Of a stretch of 64,000 nucleotides of DNA, positions 22,060-31,959 are shown one piece after another (positions within the stretch are counted from its first letter, which is position 1; each line of letters opens with the position of its first letter). The translations under genes were made by a program, and so were the position numbers. The stretch lies in assembly GCA_013368325.1 (NCBI GenBank), contig JAACJK010000114.1:496001-560000 (forward strand), read 5' to 3'. Below the pieces are notes generated by a model. That model ran no database searches. It was not told where the DNA came from and saw nothing but the letters and a program-made list of their open reading frames with translations. Origin of the DNA: Ephemerocybe angulata (taxonomy: Eukaryota > Basidiomycota > Agaricomycetes > Agaricales > Psathyrellaceae).

Positions 22060-23139
22060 TCAGAAGTTTGAACAGACGTAAAGGCTAACGCGTAACTTAT
22101 AGTACTCAAGGCCATCATCTCCGTCGTGCGCATTCCCTGCCTCCTGCTCTAAATGGTAGAGCGCCGTCCACAGTTCCCTTTGGGCTGTTTGTTGCGCAGC
22201 CAACTCCGCCCGTATCGCATCCTGGTGCCTCTCCACATCTCTGAGTCGGATCTCGGCCTTGGTCTTGAAGTCTGTAATGGCCCTAGCTTGTCGGGCGGGG
22301 GCTGATACTTTCGAGCTGGATCCAGTCGCGTTGACGCACCGAGTGCGAGTTTGTCGTTGGAGTGGAGGGGGACGGAATGATAACCCAGGAGGAGAGTCGC
22401 TGCGCTCATTTTTGGTTCCTGCCCTTCGCCACTTCCACATCGGCTGCCCATCGACCCTCACCATCTCCACAGAGTCTTCACTGACCCTTTCCCTTTTCAC
22501 CTTGTCTGCAGGAGCCCGGATAACTTGCGCTTCGTTTGTACTCGCTCCATCTTTTGAGCCCGAATCTTCGATGTCGCCACCCGCCCTCCTCTCCGTCATC
22601 TCGCACTTCCTGTTGCGTACTTTACACTCCTCACACCTCGAATACAAGTTGCTCCCAACTCGCACCTTCTGTGCATTCGTCGCCTTAGGCACCAGATGAA
22701 CATCTGCATGTATAGCTCTGTAGCATGCAACGCCGAATCGCCTACACTTGTCGCAAGTCGCCTCGCCGTCCATGCGCTCCCACATCACGTCGAGGTGTGC
22801 TTGCTTTGCTTGCCACTCCTTCTGTTTCTCCCGTTTCTTCTCCTTCCCCATCTCGTTGTGTTCGCGGTTGATGGTCGTCGTCTTCTGAAATGTACCCGGT
22901 CGAGGGTTCTGTTCGTACCTGGGCATGGAGCCTGTGGTAATGGTGAGAGAACGTGCCTGAGGCATCGCGTTAAGTTTGGGTCCCAGGAAGCATGATGGCA
23001 GGTTTTTTGACAACGCAGAATCGTAGTGCTCATGTGGTACACCGTACGGAAACGTACCTCGTCTAGCCCCTCGTGGTGTGGAGGCCCCTGAGATTAGGTC
23101 AAGAAGAAGTCGGATCCTCGGGCCTCGTATCACACTCAA
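22060..23139 (-). CDS. Cys-rich coiled-coil protein, paralogue 2
   Basis: The frame is open for 359 codons, but the true start is uncertain: a donor-like GTACGT near 23056 and acceptor-like sites near 22930 and 22890 suggest that part of the first 90 codons is intronic. The diagnostic core is MWERMDGEATCDKCRRFGVACYR followed, after KATNAQKVRVGSN, by LYSRCEECKVRNRKCE, matching the paralogues at 20958-21794 and 24035-24919 in Cys spacing (CxxC-x6-C, then CxxC-x6-C). A basic helical segment (KEKKREKQKEWQAKQ) precedes it, and a C-terminal helical stretch (DFKTKAEIRLRDVERHQDAI) follows. An acidic and Ser-rich linker lies between. The function is unknown; a nuclear role is inferred from composition. 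A short 3' intron at the end (after EYYK) is possible. Confidence 0.65.
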   Translation of the reverse strand: MSVIRGPRIRLLLDLISGASTPRGARRGTFPYGVPHEHYDSALSKNLPSCFLGPKLNAMPQARSLTITTGSMPRYEQNPRPGTFQKTTTINREHNEMGKEKKREKQKEWQAKQAHLDVMWERMDGEATCDKCRRFGVACYRAIHADVHLVPKATNAQKVRVGSNLYSRCEECKVRNRKCEMTERRAGGDIEDSGSKDGASTNEAQVIRAPADKVKRERVSEDSVEMVRVDGQPMWKWRRAGTKNERSDSPPGLSFRPPPLQRQTRTRCVNATGSSSKVSAPARQARAITDFKTKAEIRLRDVERHQDAIRAELAAQQTAQRELWTALYHLEQEAGNAHDGDDGLEYYKLRVSLYVCSNF

Positions 23140-24034
23140 TATATTTCGAAAGCAGCGGGCGCTCGATCGACGGCCTGCGGCGTTCGCAGTGTCGTCAGAG
23201 ATGCATATCTGCGTCCTTCTGACTCCTTCAGTGGGTCATGGGGTTACTCAACCTGCGATGAAGCTTACGGAGATGAGTATGCTTAGATGCGAGGCTCCCA
23301 GGTACAGCACGAGCAGGCCCTGTCCTTGGGGCTGAAAAGATCTGGGACGTAAAATTAAGCGCCCGTGCGACGAATTGGGGTATGCGGGCCTTGGGCTCGC
23401 AATTTTGACCGGTTGTAAGAGAGCGAGACCGTCTGGGCGCAGACAGGTCGTCTCTCGAGTTCGATGGGGGGTAGGAACGATCCGCGGGACAGTGCGAACA
23501 AAGGAGAATGATATTGGGGGACGGATGGGAGGACGAGCTCGGGGGAGGAGCGAACTAACGAACCAGTAGGTACATAGGAGCCTTATATACGTAAAAATGG
23601 AAACTAGCTGACTACGAAATGCATACGAGACCGCCCGCGGCGGGTCGGTCATCGTCCGAGGTCGGGCTGGCGCTACATCGTTGGCCCGTCGTTGGCCCGT
23701 TGGGAATGGAGGCGGAATAGGGTGGTGTCGGCGCGCAGCCGCGACGCCATCCTTACACGGTGGTGGGGTTTAGAAGGATCAAGAACTTTTCAAGGAACCT
23801 GGAAGGCCGCTTGTCACCCGAAACACAAGTGTGCGTTGTATGCTGACCTCGCGGTGTACGTATCTAGATTAAGAAACAACCAATCTCCGGATAATATGCA
23901 CTTGTTGAGTCTGAGATCTGAGCTTTTAAACTAGGCAGATTTACACCATATATGCATCCAAGATATAGTTCCTGAAGTCCTCGGCCTTTTCATCCTTGCA
24001 ATAGATTCGCAATGGCCCATGGGACCCAATGCCT
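23140..24034. other. Intergenic, nothing supported
   Basis: About 900 bp separating paralogues 2 and 3. It contains AATTAAGCGCCCGTGCGAC near 23353, a variant of an AAGCGCCC motif also seen at 12985, 40983 and 55941. Short frames on both strands have no recognisable content. Confidence 0.4.
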
Positions 24035-24919
24035 TCACCTCCGTTGCTCCAAGCGGTTGATGGCAGCCAGGATCTTCTGCTGAGTCTCAACTTGGGACTC
24101 CTGAACGGCATGCAGGGACATCTGACTCCTCGCGAGTTTTTGAATCGCGTCCTCGAGGTCGCTTAGTTGGTTCCCATTTTGGTGTGCCGAAGTGGAAGTG
24201 CCCTGGATCGGCGGGGCCTGTAGAGAACTTTAGTAGCGCACGTAGAAAGTCCGGGAGAGGAATGATACCAAGTCGGTACGCACCAGATAATGAGCTGCAT
24301 CCATATCCACGAATTGTTCTGACTTTACTTTGCGAGCCGACCTTCGAGCTTGGACAGAATTACGGAAGTCCTCGCTGTGCTTCTTGGTCGAAAGAGAACC
24401 TATGGAAGCTGGCGCCTCTTTGAGCACCAAATTTTCGACCTTCACCGTCATACAGGCCTTACACCCCGTCTTACACGCCTGGCAGCGTGAGTAGAGTGTG
24501 TAGCCCTTCGGCACCTTCTCCTGAGTCCTCCTCATTGAGATCGTGCTCTCGATCGTCCTAAGGCATTGAATTTTTCCCTTCCTACAACCCTCGCAGCGGT
24601 GCTTCTCCTCCATCACCTCCCAGATGATGTTAGGATTTTTGTCGATATCCTCTCTCCACTGCCTCCTCTTTTCGGTTCCAGCAGAACCGAAAGTTTTAAA
24701 CCTTCCTGTGCTATCCCTCCCTGCACCTTTACCACCATCCACACGGGAGCTCCCTTCCTTCTCTTTGGCGAGGTCTTTGAGTTGTCGCAGTTCTTCCTGT
24801 TTCGCTAGAATGCCCGCAAGAGATTCGGTGTGCTCGATGTGCTTCGCGTACAATCTATCCATCTCTATCTGAATGTCGGTTAGAGATTTTTGAGGGTTTC
24901 GGCGTCGAGTGACTGGCAT
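24035..24919 (-). CDS. Cys-rich coiled-coil protein, paralogue 3
   Basis: Start chosen at 24919 (MPVTRRRNPQKSLTDIQ) because paralogue 1 also begins MPV-x-TR; the frame is open upstream to 25060. Exons 24919-24284 and 24217-24035 join across a 66-nt intron (GTGCGT..TACAG) into about 272 residues. The core is NIIWEVMEEKHRCEGCRKGKIQCLR then YTLYSRCQACKTGCKACM, again two CxxC-plus-Cys clusters ~30 residues apart. N-terminal residues 15-65 and the C-terminal exon (LEDAIQKLARSQMSLH, KILAAINRLEQ) are coiled-coil-like, so the shared architecture is coiled coil, split Cys cluster, basic linker, coiled coil. MYND gene A lies just upstream on the same strand. Confidence 0.75.
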
Positions 24920-25285
24920 TGCGCACGACGAGATTAAAGGTCGGTAGACGTGTGGGGAGTGTAACAGTGACCTCCGGATGGAGTCACAGTCCGCAATCTT
25001 ATCAGAGGAGCTGGCTGAGGAACCGGGATTGGTTGGAACGTTTATGGTAACTTGGTCCATGTGTATACGCTAACCATTTATACGATGGGTCATGGGGCCC
25101 AACGCTCAGCCATCCCGTTGCTAATCTCAAGTATCACGGGAGTAGTTGAGGTGTACTATCTTTATTCGTAGGTTTCGAAAGCAGATTCCCTTGGTGCAGG
25201 GAAGCCAGGGGGTAGATCATACAACTCAGGTTTCCAACTGAAGAAGGTCAGACACCGAAAGGAACAAAGGAAACCTATATGACAC

Positions 25286-27453
25286 TCACCCAAGACGAAA
25301 CACACTGCTAACGACCTTAAACCTCTCCGTTAGAGGAGCGTCCGGGACGTAGCGCATCTTCGCAAATATGAAAATCAAAGTGACCCCTTCAAGGGGGAAT
25401 GTCGCCTCGACCAAGAAGGTCCGTTCGCCTTCCCGGCTTTCATCTGTGATACAGCGGTGGATGCGAGCCTCCCATTCTCGATCCGTTCCCGCAGTGATAT
25501 CATACTTCTGCATGAGAGGGCCGAGCTCTGGATGCGGGTCCGGCTCTTCCACATATGGGATGGTCGTGGCGGGCACTGCGAGGTCGACTGTGAGGAGCGG
25601 CGCGGCGTCGTCCCAATGACGACCACGCCATCGTCGAAGAGAGTTTAGGATTGGGATCATTGGTGGCCGGTGGTTCAGGACGTATTCCATATACGCGAGA
25701 TGATCACGTTGCAATCGGACGATGTTTTTGGTGGATTTGAGGATGCCGCCTCGGGAAAAATGAACCGTGAGGTGTGTCAGTTGAGATATATCTGCAGCTC
25801 CGCTTAGCACTCACCTCGTTGAACTTGTTGAACCCTCAAGGGGCGGCATTCTTTCGAATGCAGAGCGTGCCAGTCTTCAGCCTGACACGCGATGGAACAG
25901 TATACAACAGCACGGCAACAGCAGGTCTTGACATGCCGCGCCTCTGGGTCTGCTTCGTCAGCTCCTATCGAGGACGTTTTGTGCTAATGAATTGTCAGTC
26001 TAAACAAGAGGCGAGGCATTCGATGACTCACATTTAAGTTGCTGCACATCGAAATAGAGGCATCCTTCCGGTCTATGAAGACGCGAGTGGAGTCGTCAAG
26101 TGTCCCCTGAAAGACCTCGCACATCTTCTCTATGTCTGCATTCAGCAGATCCTTGTCCCTCTGCCTAAAGGCATCGATATCGCCTCGCCTATACAGCACT
26201 TCGAACACCTTGCGCATACGTAGGTACGGCAGAAGTGCGCGCGGCGGCAGGCTGCATCCAAATTCAGTCTCTGGGCGCAGACTGCACCACAGGGAGCGCA
26301 CCATGCAGAGGAAGACCCCACACTCAAACATCTGGGCAAGATTCTCAGCGGGGTTAGCAGAGCGGTAAATAACACTGCAGATAAGCTTCTCGGTGGCCCA
26401 CGACATCGCCATCCAGAACTCGATGTTGAGAAAACCGCCCCAGTGCACGTGTGCCGTGTCGGAGAGGGTGCACAACGCAGAAGTGAACTTGGCGATGCCG
26501 TCCTGTCGGATAAATTCCTTCCAGATTGGGAGGTACATGGCGAGGTCGAGGGCACCATCGAACAGGTGCTGCACTGACACGGCAGCGTAAACAAGTTTGC
26601 CGTCGACCCCAATGTCCTTGACGAGATGAGCAGCACGGTCGACGAGGGAGGCGACCATCGCGCGGCGGGTGGTGCGGCTGACGGAGTCATAGCGTGTGTC
26701 GAGTGCCTCTCTACCCATGTTATCGTCAAACTGTGCGCTCAGAAGGCTCATTAGCGTACATCCCTCACTGTACTTTCTGTGAGAGGCCGTGTAGTACCGT
26801 CCCTCCTTGTCCTTTTGACCAAGCAGAATGAAGATGATGTCGATCGTGCTGGACTTGGTTCCCATTTCCCTGTTAATTGCGCTGGGAGTTCCGTGGTAGT
26901 CGCTGGTCAGGCAGACCAAGATATTCGTGCAGGCAGTCACCAGCCACCCGTGGTCGGGCATCCGGGAAGCGTGCAGGAGAGAGTACGCCATCCACTTGGA
27001 GACTCCAAACCAGGAGTTCGCCAGTGTCTCGAGGCATGTTGCAATGCATGCGGTGGTGTCTTCGGATGGACTGTCGCCCTGGGCGTGAGTCAAGGCTTTG
27101 AAGAAAGGACCGAGCTTCTGGAGCGCTTGAAGCGCATCGTTCGCGTTCTTCCACTCTACACTTTCGGGGGATCCAACCCTGTGTTGGGGAAGGGGTCCTT
27201 CGGGTACTAAAGATGCGTCGAGGGGCTGCAGTAGCTCCTCCAGAAAGTAGAAACTGTATTCCGCCGTGAGATAGTCGACGAAAGCCTTTGACGTTTCTGG
27301 GGATCCCCGACTTTCCTGTACGGCTGAGAGGAGCTACACCAATATTAGGCTCTTAAGCTGGTGAGATGGGAGCGTCCAGTGTACCTTGTCGCATCTTCGT
27401 CGCCGATATTTTCGACCCGCCGCATCGTCTGTGTTCAGATTTCTCCGTGGCAT
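25286..27453 (-). CDS. MYND-type zinc-finger family protein (copy A)
   Basis: Four exons: 27453-27385, 27333-26032, 25983-25815, 25749-25286, with donors GTACAC, GTGAGT, GTGAGT and in-frame junctions; about 667 residues. Exon 1 encodes a basic N-terminus (MPRRNLNT..RRRRCDK). Exon 2 is a ~430-residue helical domain of alternating hydrophobics. Exon 3 carries the MYND-like knuckle: KTCCCRAVVYCSIACQ followed by DWHALHSKEC. The last exon encodes a ~150-residue C-terminal domain containing DREWEARIHRCI and FLVEATFPLEG. Copies B and C share every exon boundary. The usual first Cys pair of MYND fingers is absent. MYND fingers normally bind proline-rich peptides; the target is unknown. This copy has no visible lesion and may be the functional member. 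Confidence 0.85.
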
Positions 27454-27914
27454 TGTGCAAAACCTTGAACCACTTCAATCTTCGCCCCTATGTATCATTA
27501 ATAACTTAGGCAGCTGATGCGAATGCAAGGAAGCTCACGCCAAAGGTCCAGAAAGTCAGAAGCGCCGGTGGCGATGGTGGTTAGGATCAAGAAGTTTTGT
27601 CGGGATTTGACCATCAATCATTAGAAGGTACTAGGGTTAAGGTTCAATCAGCAAAACAAGCGCTCATCGTCATTCCAGAACCTCAGGTTGACCTCAGACA
27701 TCTTCATGGGGCCTTTCGGAGGTATGAATGTGTCTCATTTCAGAGGGATAAAAGCCTGTAATTGCTGAGTTCACTCTATTGTACTACAACCACAACTACG
27801 ATCGATGATGCATTCCATCATCACAAAGAGAAAATGCGGAATATTTATGGCATTGAAGGTAGCTACTAAAAACCAGTATATCATAACCATATAGACTGTT
27901 ACTACTACTGTCCC
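27454..27914. other. Intergenic, nothing supported
   Basis: AT-richer stretch between the start of MYND copy A and the end of the FunK1 gene; it must hold the copy A promoter and the kinase 3' end. No frame or repeat stands out. Confidence 0.4.
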
Positions 27915-29946
27915 CTATATATTCTGGCGGGAGGTAGGCATTGGGTGTCTCCAATGCTTGGCAGGAGGGGTAGGAAGCGCATCTTTAAAGATGCTCAAAA
28001 CGAAATCGTAATGAAGGTGCTTCATCGACTGGAGCCTCCGCATATTTGCAAAACTCCAGCAAGTCAAGTCTCCCATAATAGCTTCCTTCTCGCGAACGAC
28101 ATCCCCAATGAATCGATGGAGCTCGACCACCATCCTCGCGAAGTTCCGACTCCAGACCCCAGGAATGTGGTCAACCTTAAGGCACTCATCGAGGAAGGCC
28201 TTCTTCATACCCCCGGAGACCTGCATGTCGTCGCTTCTCCAGTCTTCCATTAACTTGTTTGCGGCTGCGCAGTTGTTATGGGGGACACGATAGACGAGGT
28301 GGATCAGGGCCCAGAAGAATGACTCGAGGTCGTCGAGATAGTCGTGGCCGGGCCTCCCGCATATCCCGTGGCTCCTTAGCAGAAGCTGGGATTGGCAGTA
28401 TCGGGTGCCCTATACAGAGATAAGTAAACAGCACAAAATGGGAATTGAAGTTCAGACTCACAGCTGTGAAGTCGGGTGTGGGAGACGTGTAGTACTGGTG
28501 CCTGACAGCATAGTCAAGGTCGATAAGTATACCGCGGAGACCCTCCGGTGCATCGCCCCCTCCAAACAAGATATTTCCCAAGGAGATATCGCAATGGAGG
28601 ATGCCAGAGTCCAGCAGTCGCTCATGGGCTGATAGTCACGTCAGTGGTCTGCGGATAGGCCAGCAAATAAACAGACACATACCTGCAATCGCATCATGGA
28701 ACGCAGCAATAATCTCTGCTTCCGTCTTGCTCTTGTACGAGTCCATGGGTTCCCCATATCGAACGGTCACGACACGCTGAAAACTCTTGTTTTGAAACCA
28801 CTGTTTTGGGGACGTGCACTCTGGTCGGAAATTCTTTATCTCCCCATACATCCCGTGGGAGGTGCCATCCTCGTAGATGACGAGCTGTTGCACTCCCTGG
28901 ACGCCGACAACCTTAGATAGGTGAATGTGCTCTGGGGTCTTCCACTCTTCAATCCAAGCATCCTTCACAAGAAGCTGCGCGCCCTTGTCGTCCTTCACGT
29001 CCCACATCCTCGTGCCGCGTTCGCAGAGATCGTCGCGAGCGAGGAAGGGGTCAGCGCTCCTCATGCGGTAAAAGGTACGCTCTTTGGTTACAGGGTGGTA
29101 CACCATGATGTATCCAGGCGCCTTCCTGCCATCGATGGTCTCCCACCAGACACTAGTATCAAGACCGAGCTCTTCTTCTGTGGTGGAGCTCAATCCAGCG
29201 ATGAGTCGGATGAGTACGTCTGGATTGGCATGGTAGTTGATAAGAGGGCTGTAAAGTGCTCCTGCGCGGTCGAACTGGATGAGCCGGATGTGCTTCTCGG
29301 TCACGATCAAGGTGCGGACAAAGATGCGGTTGGGCTGCTGTAGAAATATCTCCCTAGTATACGTTTAGTGACCTCAGTACAGATAAAGCCCAATGGAAAC
29401 GTACTTGGCTGAAGCAGCCATCTTCTGAACCTCCTTGAAGCCAATGGTCTCCTGGAAGTCGTTGGTCTGGCGATCGAGTTTCACCTCAACGACAGTCGTG
29501 GCATTGGTGAACCCGACAGTCTGGCCAGGCGAGGGGACCCCTTCGCGATTGCGCGGCAATTCGAACGAGCTCCCAGTCCCTTTGATCACGATGTCGGGCG
29601 AAACCAGATTGTCGACAACCCATTTCTGAAGACGCATCCCATACGTATCGACGACTTCGCGAGTGTTGGTGGTGTCGGCGTTGCCCCTCGCCCCTGCGAC
29701 GATGGTTTGGAGGATCCTCACGAGCGGGGCTACGAGGTCGGATTTGCGCGTTGGATCTTCGGGAACGTCGGTCAATCGGCCACCGACGATGTTGAGCTGC
29801 TTTTTGATTTTCTTCATGCGCTTGGAGGAGACACTGTCGGGGTATAGCGACGCAGGCCAGGTAGCGTCCGACTTTGCGATGCGGCCATTGAGCTCTTGGT
29901 TGATAACAGACATGCCAAGCACACGGGCAGGGTTCCCATTGTTCAT
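27915..29946 (-). CDS. FunK1 fungal-type protein kinase
   Basis: Exons 29946-29405, 29353-28683, 28628-28462 and 28409-27915 join in frame into about 625 residues. FunK1 kinases are a family expanded in basidiomycetes; their substrates are unknown. The N-terminal extension has WVVDNLVSPDIVIKGTGSSF and VVEVKLDRQTNDF (substrate-lobe region typical of the family). The catalytic core reads GILHCDISLGNILFGG, corresponding to the HRD-loop with Cys in place of Arg, then GILIDLDYAV, where LIDLD replaces the DFG-type metal motif (the family usually has LIDWD or similar). GTRYCQSQLLLR follows in the activation segment and DDLESFFWALIHL after it. Catalytic Asp and downstream Asn are present, so activity is plausible. 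The fragment of MYND family D lies upstream. Confidence 0.88.
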
Positions 29947-30615
29947 TGTAGTAAAGCTGAAGTAACAATGAGCGATTGTGCTTCATAAAGCAGTCGAAGA
30001 TGCAAACACTACTCACCAGAATGTGTATAGAGACGGACGTGGATGAGGCTAGGTACGACTAACTACGTACAGCGGGGGGATGGATGTCAGAAGGCAACAA
30101 GGTAGTGGTACGAAAGAAAGAGTGGCTCAATGCCACTGATGTTGATTTCAACCATAAATATTGACCAAACAAACACGGTTGGGTCCCCCAATTGGGAACG
30201 CATGCAATCCCGTGATGAAGGGCCCAACAACCCTGCTGCTGTTGGTAACCAGAAAGGCTCCGAGGCGATTCCGGCTGCTAAATGCCTGCTATTTAGACCT
30301 TGGCACCATCCGTGTCAATCCCAGTTGTACTTCGTGCAACTCGCGTCCTCCATGGTCGAACATGGCCGTGCACGGAGAGCGTCTAAATAGACGCCCGTGA
30401 TACTGCTTTGCCTCGTCTCACATCGTGCGTGGTAACTAGGGCCTGACTCTCAAGAGCACTTCAGGTAATAATGAAACATGATCTAATCATAGTTCTGAGG
30501 GTGTATCTACATTCGAACACTGTGCGTTTGCCGCACAACCTGGTTGGCACTGTGATACATCGCGGGGCCGGCTGGGATCAAAGTCAGAACACATCGAAGG
30601 TGATGACATAAATAC
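29947..30615. other. Intergenic, nothing supported
   Basis: About 670 bp with the FunK1 promoter at its left side. Short frames at 30130-30400 lack features. Confidence 0.4.
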
Positions 30616-31260
30616 TCACTGCACGCGAAACACACTACCAACAACCCTCACAATCCTCCGCTCAAGACACACCTGCATCTTCGCCACCACATTAACCCTC
30701 GACTCCCAGTCACGCGCAAACGACGCTTCCACAATCCACGGGCTCTCCGGATCCCCCTTCCCCACCTCACTCCCAGGGTCATCCATAACGCCCTCAAGGC
30801 ATCGTAGAATTCGCGACTGCCATTCAGCGTCTGCAATCGTAAAATCCACCCCCTTGAACTTCGGTTCACCGGGTTCTTTGGGCCCAGGCGATGCGAAATT
30901 GAATAAGAGGCAGCGTAGACCTTCGTCCCATGACTTCCCGGGCAGGTTTCTGCTGCAGGCTCGTCCCCGAGTACCAGCACCGTCCCAACAGCCTGGCGCG
31001 TCGCCACATTGGACCCCCCGCGCGTTCACCAACATCTCCACAACGCCTCCTTCAAGCACATAGTAGCGCTCAAGTACGTCCTGCGACACCACAAGGACAC
31101 CTGAAAGAGTATGCAGATAGAGTCCAAAGTGAACTCACACCGGACTTCTCGCGCAAGCTAACCCCGTTGAGCAGGATCTTTCTCCGAGAATGAGCGTGGT
31201 GTATTCGGGGGAGGAGCCTGGCTACGATCGACATCCCAGTATTATGGAGGACCTCGAGGA
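30616..31260 (-). pseudogene. MYND-family fragment D (C-terminal domain only)
   Basis: The minus frame 31092-30616 encodes PGKSWDEGLRCLLFNFASPG, then VDFTIADAEWQSRILRCLEG and SPWIVEASFARDWE, ending VVGSVFRVQ. This matches the last-exon domain of MYND copies A-C (D-x-EW-x2-RI-x-RC and the terminal VxSVFRxG/Q). An intron-like segment (GTGAGT..TTTCAG, ~31134-31087) would add an upstream piece, ILLNGVSLREKSG, which has no counterpart I can place. The MYND knuckle, the helical domain and the basic N-terminus are absent. It is therefore a 5'-truncated copy, or a separate short gene of the same C-terminal domain. It is closest to fragment E at 47456-47853 (shared PGK-x-WDEG). Confidence 0.65.
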
Positions 31261-31554
31261 TGTAAGTACATAGCTCTTTGAGTGCGGCAGCAAGTCACGT
31301 ATGGGTTGTCAGCGGTGTTTAACAGATAGCCTGAATTGTATATCGTTAGGACCGGTTTTGTTTTCACTAGGGATAGAGCATCTGCACAAGTAGTCTGGAG
31401 CGATATCATTCATATGTCGAGTCCCATCCCATCTCCGCGAGCGCATCACAAATCCCTATCCCCCAAGCCAATCCAAACAGTCGCACATAGCACTCTGACA
31501 TCCACCATCTAACAACACCTAAATAGCCTTGCATCAGACATCATATACATGTAT

Positions 31555-31955
31555 GGAGAAACGGACCAAATCATATATGTAGTTCCAACGGTTGGTCCTC
31601 GTCGACTAGACGACGAGCCGAGCTGAGCCCTCTTCTTTCTTTCTTAAGTTTATACAAGCTCTATCCAAGGCTCTGCGAGCATGGGGTCTGATCATGGACC
31701 CAACTTCACCAACGTCCACACGGTAACCACCCGATGACTCCGTCGCGTCATTCATGATGAGCCTTTCAAGCTCACGTAAATCCTCAGGCCTCAACCGTAA
31801 GATAGAGGTGGCTTTTGTTCACAGTACATACCTACCTACTTACGTTCGTTTCATTGGTAATACAACTTCCAAGTTGCTTCCAAGCGCAGTTCATACTTAC
31901 AGTCACTCCGAACTCGTTTTAAGTACGAGTCGTGAATGTGTCAAATAATCAAACA
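31555..31955 (+). repeat. ~400-bp dispersed repeat, copy 1 of an inverted pair
   Basis: It matches 42522-42885 in reverse complement with substitutions and small indels. Shared anchors: AGAAACGGACCAAATCATAT, CCTCGTCGAC, AGTTTATACAAGCTCTATC, GTCGCGTCATTCATGA, AAGCTCACGTAAATC and GTGAATGTGTCAA. No reading frame is shared. The pair faces inward around ~10.5 kb that contains the G-alpha and hydrolase genes; this may be incidental placement of a dispersed element. Confidence 0.75.
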
Positions 31956-31959
31956 AGCC

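Noticed and set aside
31555..31955. Inverted 400-bp repeats as LTRs or terminal repeats of one large transposon
   Set aside because: They are inverted, so not LTRs, and no target duplication or transposase is found in the enclosed segment, which contains ordinary host genes.
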